Shown: positions 7,269 to 14,642, counted from the first letter of the stretch. The stretch is DNA of 38,535 nt from Candidatus Nomurabacteria bacterium (GCA_029288725.1 JARIGS010000026.1:1-38535); one strand, 5' to 3'. Notes: generated by a model not told the origin, from the sequence alone. Made by a program: numbers and translations.

Positions 7269-8198
7269 ATGGATATGTTTTGGATCAGATTGAAACGAGT
7301 AATCAAGGCAGGGTGGGTAAACTTCCGCCGCAATAGTGTCGTGTCATACGCCGCTATTTTGGTCACGACTATCACGTTGGCTGTGGTGACAGGATTATTT
7401 CTCTTCCAGGCTATTCTCAATGCCTCCATTGCAAGTATTCAGAGCAAGGTTGATATTGCGGTGTACTTCACCGTCAATGCACCGGAGGATCAGATTCTCA
7501 GCCTTGAAGGTACGTTGCAAAAAATGCCGGAGGTTGCGTCCGTCCAGTATATTTCAGCTGATCAGCAGGTTTTGGCATTTCGTGACCGTCATTCCAATGA
7601 CTACCTGACCCTTCAGGCCCTTGATGAGCTTGGCGATAATCCATTCGGTGGATTGCTTCAGATTACTGCCAAGGACCCAAGTCAGTACGAAGCCATTGCC
7701 CAGGTGCTCGAAGGCGATACTGATATCGCTCATGACAATTCCCAAATCATTCAGCGCATCAACTATTCTCAGAACAAGGACATTATTGATCGTTTGAACA
7801 ATCTTATTTTCAATGCTCGTCGCTTTGGCTTGATCCTGACCCTTATCCTCTCATTGGTCTCTATCATCATCATGCACACCACCATTCGTCTCACCATCTA
7901 CATGGCTCGTGAGGAAATCGGTATCATGCGCCTGGTTGGTGCCAGCGGCTCATACGTCCGTGCGCCATTCCTTGTTCAGGGCATGCTCTACGGTGCCTTT
8001 GCCTGGCTACTCACCAATATCGTCTTTTTCCCACTGACTTACCTTGCTGGTGACAAGCTCACTGACCTGCTCGGTATCAATCTTTACTCATACTACACTA
8101 GTCACTTCTTCTCAGTCAGCGGTCTCGTGCTCCTTATCGGATTGCTCCTCGGTATGATTTCTAGTCTGATGGCCGTTCGCCGATACTTGAACGTGTAG
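7269..8198 (+). CDS. ftsX: Cell-division permease-like protein FtsX
   Basis: FtsX is the membrane partner of FtsE. The 309-aa protein has the expected plan: a short cytoplasmic N terminus (WIRLKRVIKAGWVNFRRN), TM1 at about 23-49, an extracellular domain of about 120 residues (50-170) that binds hydrolases or their activators, then three more membrane segments (about 190-212, 235-260 and 275-300). The cytoplasmic coupling sequence YMAREEIGIMRLVGAS is conserved. TATAAT and TATACT also occur between the two genes (7253-7258, 7263-7268), so a second internal promoter is possible. In this window the CAP and peptidoglycan-binding proteins are the obvious wall proteins, but a link to FtsX is not shown. 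Confidence 0.95.
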   Translation: MDMFWIRLKRVIKAGWVNFRRNSVVSYAAILVTTITLAVVTGLFLFQAILNASIASIQSKVDIAVYFTVNAPEDQILSLEGTLQKMPEVASVQYISADQQVLAFRDRHSNDYLTLQALDELGDNPFGGLLQITAKDPSQYEAIAQVLEGDTDIAHDNSQIIQRINYSQNKDIIDRLNNLIFNARRFGLILTLILSLVSIIIMHTTIRLTIYMAREEIGIMRLVGASGSYVRAPFLVQGMLYGAFAWLLTNIVFFPLTYLAGDKLTDLLGINLYSYYTSHFFSVSGLVLLIGLLLGMISSLMAVRRYLNV

Positions 8199-8204
8199 GA
8201 AACC

Positions 8205-8468
8205 TTACCACTTTCCCGGACCGTCTCCCTCCAAATACCATTTGTCACCATACTGATCGATGCCAATGATTTGTCCATCACTGGTCATACACACCCCTGA
8301 GGTGTCAGTCTTTGCGATCAGCTTTGTGCACCCTCGAAAGGCATAGTAATTATCAAAACTGCTGTGTGCCACACGGAGCTTGTGCACCTGTACGATTACC
8401 AATGCAGCGATGACAATACCGATAATGGAAAGGGTACCAAATACTATGTTCTTTCGTGAATTAGTCAT
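8205..8468 (-). CDS. Small membrane-anchored extracytoplasmic protein (87 aa)
   Basis: The product has one N-terminal membrane segment (IVFGTLSIIGIVIAALVIV) and a short outside domain with two cysteines (RGCTKL, GVCMTS) that could form a disulfide. The C terminus YGDKWYLEGDGPGKW is rich in aromatics and Gly. I do not recognise a family. The ORF track starts at 8666, but that extension overlaps the neighbouring membrane-protein gene and has low-quality sequence. A TATACT -10 ends 7 nt before the ATG at 8468, which fixes this shorter start. The gene is convergent with ftsX, with 6 nt between stop codons. Confidence 0.65.
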   Translation of the reverse strand: MTNSRKNIVFGTLSIIGIVIAALVIVQVHKLRVAHSSFDNYYAFRGCTKLIAKTDTSGVCMTSDGQIIGIDQYGDKWYLEGDGPGKW

Positions 8469-8475
8469 AATGAAG

Positions 8476-8481
8476 AGTATA
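8476..8481 (-). promoter_or_regulatory. -10 element of the 87-aa protein gene
   Basis: On the minus strand TATACT ends 7 nt before the ATG at 8468, predicting a leaderless mRNA. It lies just beyond the stop codon of the upstream gene. Confidence 0.5.
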
Positions 8482-8485
8482 TCCT

Positions 8486-9055
8486 TTATTGCGCCTTTTT
8501 CCGAGGCTTTACGATCAGCACTGTCATAATAGTATTGGTAATAATCATCACGACGGAGTGAAGGGTGGTGGCAATATTGTAGGTGCGTAATGAAAAGAGT
8601 GCGAGGATGTGGCGGAGGGCATTCATACTGTAGAGTATTGGCGTTTCTGTTGCGGGGAAATGCCAAGTCTTGCGAATGGTGGGAATGAATGCGATGAGGT
8701 CAATGCTGACGGCGATAATGACCGAAATGGTTGGATCCTTCGTAAGGATCCAGGGAATAATGCCGAGCAATGCGGCGATAAGAAAATACGTGTCGCTTCT
8801 GACGATGTGCTTGAAGCCGTAGCGTAATGAAAAGAGAAAAATAATGACGGTGAATATTTCTGAAGCGGCGGTTGGCAATGCACCAATGCCGGCACCCTTG
8901 GCAACCTGTCCAAAAAAGATAATGCAGGACACGATCGTCCAAATCATCCAGGTATAGGGATGGGGTTGGACGCGTCTTTTTACAATGTCGATAAGATAGG
9001 GAACATTGCCAACAATGGCGAGTAGGGCGGCAATAACCGCAACGGCTGCTTTCAT
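8486..9055 (-). CDS. Polytopic membrane protein, PQ-loop/SWEET-like
   Basis: The 189-aa product has six or seven membrane helices and almost no soluble part. Two regions resemble PQ-loop half-repeats: GNVPYLIDIVKRRVQPHPYTW near residues 16-37 and IDLIAFIPTIRKTWHFPATETP near 118-139, each a helix ending in P followed by a basic loop and a Pro/aromatic turn. That suggests a small transporter of the SemiSWEET/PQ-loop type, but the substrate is unknown and the assignment is tentative. Its promoter is one arm of a mirror-symmetric divergent pair shared with the DoxX-like gene. Confidence 0.7.
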   Translation of the reverse strand: MKAAVAVIAALLAIVGNVPYLIDIVKRRVQPHPYTWMIWTIVSCIIFFGQVAKGAGIGALPTAASEIFTVIIFLFSLRYGFKHIVRSDTYFLIAALLGIIPWILTKDPTISVIIAVSIDLIAFIPTIRKTWHFPATETPILYSMNALRHILALFSLRTYNIATTLHSVVMIITNTIMTVLIVKPRKKAQ

Positions 9056-9061
9056 ACAACC

Positions 9062-9093
9062 AGTATATCAAAGAGCGCTCTATTTGATATACT
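9062..9093. promoter_or_regulatory. Mirror-symmetric divergent promoters
   Basis: AGTATATCAAA (9062-9072) and TTTGATATACT (9083-9093) are perfect inverted repeats around the inner palindrome GAGCGCTC. Each arm reads outward as an extended -10, TGATATACT, ending 6 nt before its start codon (9055 minus, 9100 plus). Both mRNAs would be leaderless. The two promoters share the same 32 bp, so polymerase binding should be mutually exclusive or regulated from the central palindrome. Confidence 0.7.
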
Positions 9094-9099
9094 AAGGAC

Positions 9100-9648
9100 A
9101 TGGCAACAATACACATTGAAGAAGCACCCTTGTCCCGATTCCTTTTTTCTAATACTAAGACCTCGCTGGTATGGCTGGTCATCCGCCTCTATGTCGGGTA
9201 CCAATGGCTGGTGGCCGGGTGGGAAAAAATACACAGTCCAGTATGGGTGGGCAACCAAGCTGGTCCTGCGTTGCAGGGATTTATCCAGGGTGCATTGGCA
9301 AAAACACCGGGAGCCCATTCTGACGTTGCCGGCTGGTATGCCTGGTTTTTGCAGCATGCGGTGCTACCGCATGTGAACGTGTGGTCGCACTGCATTGCCT
9401 ATGGAGAATTGCTGGTAGGCATTGCCCTCATACTCGGTCTGTTGACCGGTATTGCGGCATTCTTTGGATTGTTTATGAACCTTAACTATCTCCTTGCTGG
9501 TACTGTCAGTATCAATCCGATTCTTTTTGTACTGACGATTGGCATCATGATGGCATGGCGCGTTGCCGGCTATATCGGATTGGACTGCTATGTCTTGCCC
9601 GTCCTTGGTGTGCCATGGAAACAGCACAATGATCAGCCTTCTTCATAA
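9100..9648 (+). CDS. DoxX/DoxD-like membrane protein
   Basis: This 182-aa, four-helix membrane protein resembles the DoxX family. The first helix has RLYVGYQWLVAGWEKI, close to the family pattern Rl.lG..fl.aG..Kl. The middle (GELLVGIALILGLLTGIAAFFGLFMNLNYLLAG) matches the GE...G..L..G..T..aa..g...n pattern, and the end has IGLDCYVLP. DoxX-like proteins are linked to quinone-dependent sulfur metabolism or redox stress in other bacteria; here the role is unknown. It opens a block that continues with a two-component system 31 nt downstream, but the system has its own promoter. Confidence 0.8.
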   Translation: MATIHIEEAPLSRFLFSNTKTSLVWLVIRLYVGYQWLVAGWEKIHSPVWVGNQAGPALQGFIQGALAKTPGAHSDVAGWYAWFLQHAVLPHVNVWSHCIAYGELLVGIALILGLLTGIAAFFGLFMNLNYLLAGTVSINPILFVLTIGIMMAWRVAGYIGLDCYVLPVLGVPWKQHNDQPSS

Positions 9649-9672
9649 TTTCTTCATTGAATACGTCATAAT
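9641..9672 (+). promoter_or_regulatory. Response-regulator promoter with CTTCAT direct repeat
   Basis: CTTCAT (9641-9646) and CTTCAT (9652-9657) repeat with an 11-bp period. The second copy lies 9 bp before a -10-like CATAAT (9667-9672), which ends 6 nt before the ATG. The same arrangement precedes the PAP2 and first DUF347 genes. It is the probable site of autoregulation by the OmpR-type regulator encoded here. Confidence 0.65.
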
Positions 9673-9678
9673 GAAGAC

Positions 9679-10347
9679 ATGAAATTATTGCTGGTAGAGG
9701 ACAATGAAAAATTGGCCCAGTCGATACAAAAAGGACTGGAACAGGAGGGCTATGCGGTGGACGTATTGCTGAATGGTGACGAGGCTGAACAGCGGATGTT
9801 TGCACAGGGTGTCGCATACGATGCAGTGATCCTAGACGTAATGCTGCCCGGTAAGGATGGCATTGCCGTCTGCCTCAGTGTCCGTGACCACGGTATTATC
9901 ACGCCGATCATTATGCTGACGGCCAAGGACACCCTTTCCGACAAGGTCAGCGGGCTCGATGCAGGTGCCGATGACTACTTGGTCAAGCCATTTGCCTTTG
10001 AGGAACTGCTGGCACGCATCAGGGCACTATCGCGGCGTCCCGCTCCGCTTATGCCCGTGGTATTGCAGCAGGCAGGGGTGCAGCTCAATACTGCAACAAA
10101 GATGGTGACGGTTGACGGCCTTCCTGTCGTGCTGACCCTGCGCGAATTCAGCATACTGGAATATCTCCTGCGCCATCCGCAGCAGGTTCTGACCCGTGAG
10201 CAGATTATGGCGAATGTCTGGGACTATTCGTTTGATTCGTTCAGCAACGTCGTCGACGTCCATATTAAAAACCTAAGAAAGAAATTGGGACACTATGAAA
10301 AAAATCTTGAAACAGTGCGTGGCATGGGCTACCGGTTTACGGTCTAA
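9679..10347 (+). CDS. OmpR/PhoB-family response regulator
   Basis: The 222-aa protein has a receiver domain (about 1-115) with the acidic pocket LVEDNE, phospho-acceptor Asp53 in ILDVMLPGKDG, the conserved Thr and Lys in MLTAKD, and a PF-containing beta5-alpha5 turn (VKPFAFEELLARI). The C-terminal winged helix (about 125-222) includes LTLREFSILEYLL, VLTREQIMANVW and VVDVHIKNLRKKLG, placing it in the OmpR/PhoB class, which binds direct repeats with an 11-bp period near -35. Exactly such repeats lie at its own and two downstream promoters. It overlaps the kinase gene by 53 nt, implying translational coupling. Confidence 0.95.
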   Translation: MKLLLVEDNEKLAQSIQKGLEQEGYAVDVLLNGDEAEQRMFAQGVAYDAVILDVMLPGKDGIAVCLSVRDHGIITPIIMLTAKDTLSDKVSGLDAGADDYLVKPFAFEELLARIRALSRRPAPLMPVVLQQAGVQLNTATKMVTVDGLPVVLTLREFSILEYLLRHPQQVLTREQIMANVWDYSFDSFSNVVDVHIKNLRKKLGHYEKNLETVRGMGYRFTV

Positions 10348-11248
10348 CCTTTTCGCCTGGGCGCGAATTAAGCTGACCGCGCTTTACCTGCTCATCATTG
10401 TGGCAACCTTGGTCGTCTACAGTACGGCAATGTACTTCTCATTGCTGCGTCATGTCAGGGGCGAAGCCGGCATCGACCATCTCCAATTGCAGATCGGCAT
10501 TATCGATGTCATCACCTTTATTGTCGCTGCAGTCGGAAGCTATTGGCTAGCCGGGGCAACGTTACGTCCGATTAAGAAAGCCTTGGATGCCCAGGAAGCC
10601 TTCAGTGCCGACGCATCGCATGAATTGCGCACGCCATTGGCAGTGATGAAAACCGAAATTGAAGTATTGCTTCGGAGTAAGGAGACATTTTCTCCCGAGG
10701 TTACGAAGACCCTTAACAGCACCCTTGAGGAGATTGGTACGCTGACGACTATGACCACCGATTTGTTGGAGCTCTCACGCGGTCGCCAGGCAAGGAATGA
10801 ACAAGTAGCATTGCCGGCCGTAATACAGAATGAAGTAGAGACGCTTCAGGCGTTGGCTCGTGCAAAACATATCGATCTTGCCTGTACACTTGCAGGTCCT
10901 GCGACAGTGCGCGGCAATGCCGAACGACTTGGTCGAGCTTTCAAGAATGTTATCGCCAATGCCATTACCTATACTCCTGAACAGGGAAGAGTGACGGTAG
11001 CACTGCGAGTTGCTCATCATCAGACAATCGTGACCATTTCCGATAATGGCATCGGTATCAGCGAGCATGACTTGCCGCAGGTATTCACTCGTTTTTATAA
11101 GGCTGATGCTGCCCGCGCCGCTCATGGCAGTGGTTTAGGCTTAGCAATTGCCAAACAGATCGTTGAACAGTATCAGGGTACTATTGCGATACAGAGCGAA
11201 CAAGGAAAAGGAACCACCGTTACGATCACCCTTCCGATCAGTATGTAA
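10295..11248 (+). CDS. Two-component sensor histidine kinase
   Basis: The 317-aa kinase has two membrane helices (about 25-48 and 66-88) with only a short loop between them, so it probably senses within or near the membrane rather than through a large outer domain. There is no clear full HAMP domain, only a short linker (LRPIKKALDAQEAF). The dimerisation domain carries the phospho-His in SHELRTPLA (His109). The ATPase domain has the N box NVIANAITYTP, G1 DNGIGI, F box FTRFYKAD and G2 GSGLGLAI. It is the cognate partner of the overlapping response regulator. The start at 10295 gives the 53-nt overlap; a slightly later start cannot be excluded. Confidence 0.93.
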   Translation: MKKILKQCVAWATGLRSNLFAWARIKLTALYLLIIVATLVVYSTAMYFSLLRHVRGEAGIDHLQLQIGIIDVITFIVAAVGSYWLAGATLRPIKKALDAQEAFSADASHELRTPLAVMKTEIEVLLRSKETFSPEVTKTLNSTLEEIGTLTTMTTDLLELSRGRQARNEQVALPAVIQNEVETLQALARAKHIDLACTLAGPATVRGNAERLGRAFKNVIANAITYTPEQGRVTVALRVAHHQTIVTISDNGIGISEHDLPQVFTRFYKADAARAAHGSGLGLAIAKQIVEQYQGTIAIQSEQGKGTTVTITLPISM

Positions 11249-11250
11249 CG

Positions 11251-11283
11251 CTTCATGGTGTCTTCATATACCTCGTGTTTACT
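11251..11283 (+). promoter_or_regulatory. PAP2 gene promoter with CTTCAT direct repeat
   Basis: CTTCAT (11251-11256) and CTTCAT (11262-11267) with an 11-bp period precede a -10-like TTTACT (11278-11283) by 10 bp. The -10 ends 8 nt before the ATG. The architecture matches the sites at 9641 and 11808. Confidence 0.62.
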
Positions 11284-11291
11284 AAGGGTAT

Positions 11292-11801
11292 ATGAATATC
11301 GATACCATTGTTGGAAATTATTTTTTCTCGCTGCGGACGCCAGCGCGGACGGCATTTTTTACGCTGGTCACCGCACTAGGAAATGTCGGTGTTATTGCCG
11401 GTCTTGTCGCCATCGTAGTGCTCGTATTGTGGTATCGGAATAAAAAACAGCTTGCCGCTGCACTTATCATCGAGCTTGGCATTGCTGAAGGCATTACCTA
11501 TGTCGGCAAGCTGCTGTTTCACCGCGCTCGACCGCTCCATGCACTCATTGTCGAAAACGACTATTCTTTTCCCAGCGGTCATGCCACCATTGCCGTCGCT
11601 TTCTACGGCTTCATGGCATTTTTATTGTTGAAACAATACACGAACAAACACGCTCGGCTGGCTGTTGTTATAGTGGCCAGTGTCATCATTCTGTTCATTG
11701 GCATTAGTCGCCTGTATCTCGGTGTGCATTATTTCACTGACATCATTGCGGGTTATGTGGTCGGTACGATTGGCCTGCTTACCGGCATCTATCTCTCATA
11801 A
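11292..11801 (+). CDS. PAP2-family membrane phosphatase
   Basis: This 169-aa integral membrane phosphatase has all three PAP2 motifs: KLLFHRARP (Lys73, Arg80-Pro81), FPSGH (catalytic His97) and SRLYLGVHYFTDIIAG (Arg, nucleophile His, Asp). Such enzymes dephosphorylate lipid phosphates, commonly undecaprenyl pyrophosphate (BcrC/PgpB type) or phosphatidic acid. Its promoter carries the same direct repeat as the response-regulator promoter, so it is probably a target of the adjacent two-component system, which fits a role in envelope maintenance. Substrate choice is inferred, not seen. Confidence 0.92.
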   Translation: MNIDTIVGNYFFSLRTPARTAFFTLVTALGNVGVIAGLVAIVVLVLWYRNKKQLAAALIIELGIAEGITYVGKLLFHRARPLHALIVENDYSFPSGHATIAVAFYGFMAFLLLKQYTNKHARLAVVIVASVIILFIGISRLYLGVHYFTDIIAGYVVGTIGLLTGIYLS

Positions 11802-11807
11802 CATGCG

Positions 11808-11839
11808 CTTCATGCTAGCTTCATGTTCATCGGTATAAT
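11808..11839 (+). promoter_or_regulatory. DUF347 gene promoter with CTTCAT direct repeat
   Basis: CTTCAT (11808-11813) and CTTCAT (11819-11824), 11-bp period, precede a consensus TATAAT (11834-11839) by 9 bp. The -10 ends 7 nt before ATG 11847, which rules against the track's start at 11823 because that codon would lie upstream of the transcription start. Confidence 0.72.
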
Positions 11840-11846
11840 AAAAACT

Positions 11847-12647
11847 ATGGATACCATAATACAAGACGACAAGCTTGCTCGGATTATCAGCCCGGTACTC
11901 AACAAGGTGCCGGAAATCACGCTCTATTTTTGGATTATTAAAATTCTCTGCACCACCGTCGGCGAAACAGCGGCAGACTTTCTCAGTAGTACGTTGAACC
12001 TCGGTTTGACCATCACTAGCATCATTATGGCGGTATTGCTTATCGTCAGTCTGATCTATCAGTTCAAAACAAAAAAGTATGTGCCAAGCATCTACTGGCT
12101 TAGTGTCGTGCTCATCAGTATTGTTGGCACGCTCATCACTGACAATCTCAGTGACGGTCTCGGCATTTCGCTAAAAATCACCACTCCCATCTTCGCCGTT
12201 ATTTTGGCGGTAGTCTTTGCGCTCTGGTACACGAAGGAAAAAACGCTTTCTATTCATAGTATCAACACCTTTAGTCGGGAGGCATTTTATTGGCTGACCA
12301 TCCTCTTCACGTTTGCATTGGGCACGGCAGCAGGGGATTTAATAGCAGAAACATTCGGTATCGGCTACCTTCCCTCTGTCGGCATTTTTGCCCTGGCCAT
12401 CGCTGTCATCTATTTCTTGTACAAAAAAGCCAACCTCAATGCTGTGTGGGCATTCTGGATCGCCTACATATTGACTCGTCCACTCGGCGCTTCAATCGGC
12501 GACTACCTTTCACAGGCCAAGACCGATGGAGGACTTGGGCTAGGAACGGTTATTACCAGTGCGCTATTTCTTACTGCTATACTTGGAACGGTCATCTATC
12601 TGACCAAGACCAAGAAAGACACATTTATTACAAAACAATCAGCATAA
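11847..12647 (+). CDS. DUF347 (COG4705) four-repeat membrane protein, copy 1
   Basis: The 266-aa polytopic membrane protein is built of four DUF347-type repeats, each with two helices and a conserved Trp: YFWIIKILCTTVGETAADFL, YWLSVVLISIVGTLITDNL, YWLTILFTFALGTAAGDLIA and FWIAYILTRPLGASIGDYL. The shared core is W-hydrophobic-(T)-x-G-(E/A)-x-x-x-D. Molecular function is unknown. The start at 11847 is chosen from the promoter; the track start adds eight residues. It is followed after 9 nt by a paralogue of the same plan. The regulated promoter links it to the two-component system. Confidence 0.85.
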   Translation: MDTIIQDDKLARIISPVLNKVPEITLYFWIIKILCTTVGETAADFLSSTLNLGLTITSIIMAVLLIVSLIYQFKTKKYVPSIYWLSVVLISIVGTLITDNLSDGLGISLKITTPIFAVILAVVFALWYTKEKTLSIHSINTFSREAFYWLTILFTFALGTAAGDLIAETFGIGYLPSVGIFALAIAVIYFLYKKANLNAVWAFWIAYILTRPLGASIGDYLSQAKTDGGLGLGTVITSALFLTAILGTVIYLTKTKKDTFITKQSA

Positions 12648-12656
12648 TACATAACC

Positions 12657-13439
12657 ATGCAGGAAAAAATTGCGAACAAATTACCGGAAATCACGCTGAT
12701 CTTCTGGATCATGAAAATCTGTGCCACTACTTTGGGCGAAACAGGCGGTGACCTTTTGGCTCAGACGCTAAAGGTGGGATACGGCGTCAGTTCCATTATT
12801 CTTATCAGCTTTTTCCTTGTGACGCTTACCAGTCAGCTGGCGGTAAAAAAGCACAATCCGATACTGTATTGGCTGGTTATCCTTTCAACCAGCACCGCCG
12901 GCACGACCATGTCTGACTACATGGACCGTACGCTTGGTTTGGGCTACGCCAAAGGCTCGCTCATTCTCGTGTCGATCCTGCTCGCCATCTTTGCCATCTG
13001 GAAGCTCAGTAAGCTACCGTTGTCAGTGAGCAAGATCACAACTTTCAAGGGAGAGTTTCTCTACTGGATCGCCATTCTTTTTTCCAATACCCTCGGTACC
13101 GCCCTTGGTGACTTTCTCTCCGACACTTCCAAGTTGGGGTATATCGGCGGGGCAGTGCTGATTGGCGGATTGCTGGCACTGATTGTCGTAGCGAAATACT
13201 ACACGAAGATTTCAACGGTACTACTCTTCTGGCTGGCATTCGTGCTCACGCGGCCATTCGGTGCAACGTTTGGAGACTTGCTCACCAAACCCCACGCCAA
13301 AGGCGGTTTGAATTTTGGCACCATTGGTTCGTCAATCGTGCTTGGTGTGATACTGGCAGTGCTTATCGCCGTCAGCTATCATAAGGAAACGAAAAAGACT
13401 CGCCTCCTTAGGGAAACAATTTTGGGAGTGGAGGCTTAG
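12657..13439 (+). CDS. DUF347 (COG4705) four-repeat membrane protein, copy 2
   Basis: This is a tandem paralogue of the preceding gene, 260 aa with the same four repeats: IFWIMKICATTLGETGGDLL, YWLVILSTSTAGTTMSDYM, YWIAILFSNTLGTALGDFL and FWLAFVLTRPFGATFGDLL. The first repeat of both copies begins with (V/L)PEIT, so the pair arose by duplication. A -10-like CATAAT (12643-12648) overlaps the previous stop codon and ends 8 nt before this ATG, so it may be transcribed separately as well as by read-through. No CTTCAT repeat precedes it. The two could form a heteromeric membrane complex. Confidence 0.85.
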   Translation: MQEKIANKLPEITLIFWIMKICATTLGETGGDLLAQTLKVGYGVSSIILISFFLVTLTSQLAVKKHNPILYWLVILSTSTAGTTMSDYMDRTLGLGYAKGSLILVSILLAIFAIWKLSKLPLSVSKITTFKGEFLYWIAILFSNTLGTALGDFLSDTSKLGYIGGAVLIGGLLALIVVAKYYTKISTVLLFWLAFVLTRPFGATFGDLLTKPHAKGGLNFGTIGSSIVLGVILAVLIAVSYHKETKKTRLLRETILGVEA

Positions 13440-13506
13440 ATACATTGACTTCGCCAATTTTTCCTTTACTATTAAGGGAAATTTACCCTCATTAAACTCA
13501 TTGAAT

Positions 13507-13965
13507 ATGGAAAGTATTGTACAGTCTCACTGGGATTTTTCTTGTTTGGGATACCAGTTTGAGCGGGACAGCATGCTCTCGGCCCTAATGAAGTGTTTCC
13601 AGAACGGTCTTGAAGATTCTGCGATGGTAGAAGTGGTTGCTCGTTTTGCCTCGGAAGCAGATCTTATTGTTCTCGCAGTAAAAAGCCCGCACGCCTCTGG
13701 TGAGGCACTGATGGAAATCGCCAGTCACCCCGCTAATGCTCATTGCTGGATCGAGCTTTTACGCCATCCCAATGTCACCAGTAAGCACATGGAATTGTTA
13801 TTGAGTTACGAAATTTCACCTCATTGGTTTGCCATAGAAAGAACAATGGCTCTGTCACCGCATATCAATGATGCAATTGCATACGTATTACTTGAACGGA
13901 ATTCAGCGGACACCTATGGTCCGATATCGCCTTTCTTTCAAAGAAAGCAATCAGAGAAAAATTAG
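13507..13965 (+). CDS. Hypothetical helical-repeat-like protein (152 aa)
   Basis: The soluble, helix-rich protein has an imperfect repeat of about 23-24 residues in its middle: DLIVLAVKSPHASGEALMEIASHP, then CWIELLRHPNVTSKHMELLLSYE. The pattern L...SPH.S.EAL..IA.HP resembles variant leucine-rich (LRV) or HEAT-like alpha repeats, which usually bind proteins. This is a pattern-level resemblance only. The track starts at a TTG (13501); I use the ATG six bases later. TTGACT (13445-13450) with TACTAT (13467-13472) is a possible promoter. A strong terminator follows about 115 nt after the stop codon, so the transcript has a long 3' tail without a gene. Confidence 0.7.
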   Translation: MESIVQSHWDFSCLGYQFERDSMLSALMKCFQNGLEDSAMVEVVARFASEADLIVLAVKSPHASGEALMEIASHPANAHCWIELLRHPNVTSKHMELLLSYEISPHWFAIERTMALSPHINDAIAYVLLERNSADTYGPISPFFQRKQSEKN

Positions 13966-14080
13966 GTACTATACGCATTGTCCGTTAATACATCCCTGTC
14001 ACCAACGTTTCATGATGCCTGCACTGTTGCCCTGACCTCAATGCCGAAATTCAAGCGCACTGGATAGCCCCCTTAATGTA

Positions 14081-14108
14081 ACCACCCGCATACTGCGGGT
14101 GGTTTTTA
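14081..14108 (+). terminator. Intrinsic terminator after the helical-repeat gene
   Basis: The 9-bp stem ACCACCCGC / GCGGGTGGT with loop ATACT is followed by TTTTAAT on the plus strand. The minus strand lacks a T-tract. The stretch between the stop codon (13965) and this hairpin holds nothing I recognise. Confidence 0.88.
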
Positions 14109-14132
14109 ATACTCTAGAATTGGTAGTGACGA

Positions 14133-14564
14133 TTAGGCTGCAGCTCGTTCATTCGGTTGGAGCAGACTGACGCGATTGCCTTCAGTGTCCTGAATGGAAA
14201 CCCACAGTCCTACGCCGGGAATCATTTCTGGTCCCATACTGCGACTGCCATCTGCAGCCATTGCGCCGAGAATGGTGCCGCCGTTTGCGGTTACTGCAGC
14301 CAGTGCAGCATGAATATCCTGCACAGCGATCACCACTGACGGCGCCTGAGAAACCGGGTCTTCAGTCTTTTGATAAAAACCACCATTGATTGCTCCGGGT
14401 CTTTGTACCATGCCCTGCTCATCGGTTTCTGTCGTCTGTGCCACGACATAGTTACCCATTTCCGGTCCAAATTGCTTCATCTGCCACCCGAATGTCTTCT
14501 CATAAAAGCTTTTCATACGCTCACGATCGTTATATCCCATTTCAAAATGTGTAACTGGATTCAT
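14133..14564 (-). CDS. VOC (glyoxalase/bleomycin-resistance) superfamily protein
   Basis: This 143-aa protein has the two beta-alpha-beta-beta-beta modules of the vicinal oxygen chelate fold. It starts with PVTHFEMGYNDRERMKSFYEKTFGWQ, the usual H-F-E..D..R...FY...FGW pattern. The second module contains VVIAVQDIHAALAAVTANGGTIL and GLWVSIQDTEGNRVSLLQP. It resembles the COG3324-type group of small VOC proteins. The bound metal or substrate cannot be told. It is monocistronic on the minus strand with an extended -10 about 30 nt upstream. Confidence 0.9.
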   Translation of the reverse strand: MNPVTHFEMGYNDRERMKSFYEKTFGWQMKQFGPEMGNYVVAQTTETDEQGMVQRPGAINGGFYQKTEDPVSQAPSVVIAVQDIHAALAAVTANGGTILGAMAADGSRSMGPEMIPGVGLWVSIQDTEGNRVSLLQPNERAAA

Positions 14565-14594
14565 ATATGTGTATTTAAACTAATAACTACTCGT

Positions 14595-14603
14595 AGTATA
14601 CCA
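14595..14603 (-). promoter_or_regulatory. Extended -10 promoter of the VOC gene
   Basis: On the minus strand TGGTATACT (TGn + TATACT) lies 30 nt before the ATG at 14564, predicting a leader of about 24 nt. It is an exception to the leaderless pattern; no Shine-Dalgarno is visible in the leader. Confidence 0.5.
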
Positions 14604-14628
14604 ATCTAGAGTTTTCCAGGAAATGGGC

Positions 14629-14634
14629 TATACT
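14629..14634 (+). promoter_or_regulatory. -10 element of the 311-aa protein gene
   Basis: TATACT ends 8 nt before ATG 14643. The track's TTG start at 14634 overlaps the -10 itself and is therefore unlikely. Confidence 0.55.
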
Positions 14635-14642
14635 TGGGGTAT

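Noticed and set aside
12290-12751. Plus-strand ORF of 153 aa overlapping both DUF347 genes
   Set aside because: It is out of frame with both clear membrane-protein genes, and its His/Arg/Cys-rich sequence is typical of a shadow.
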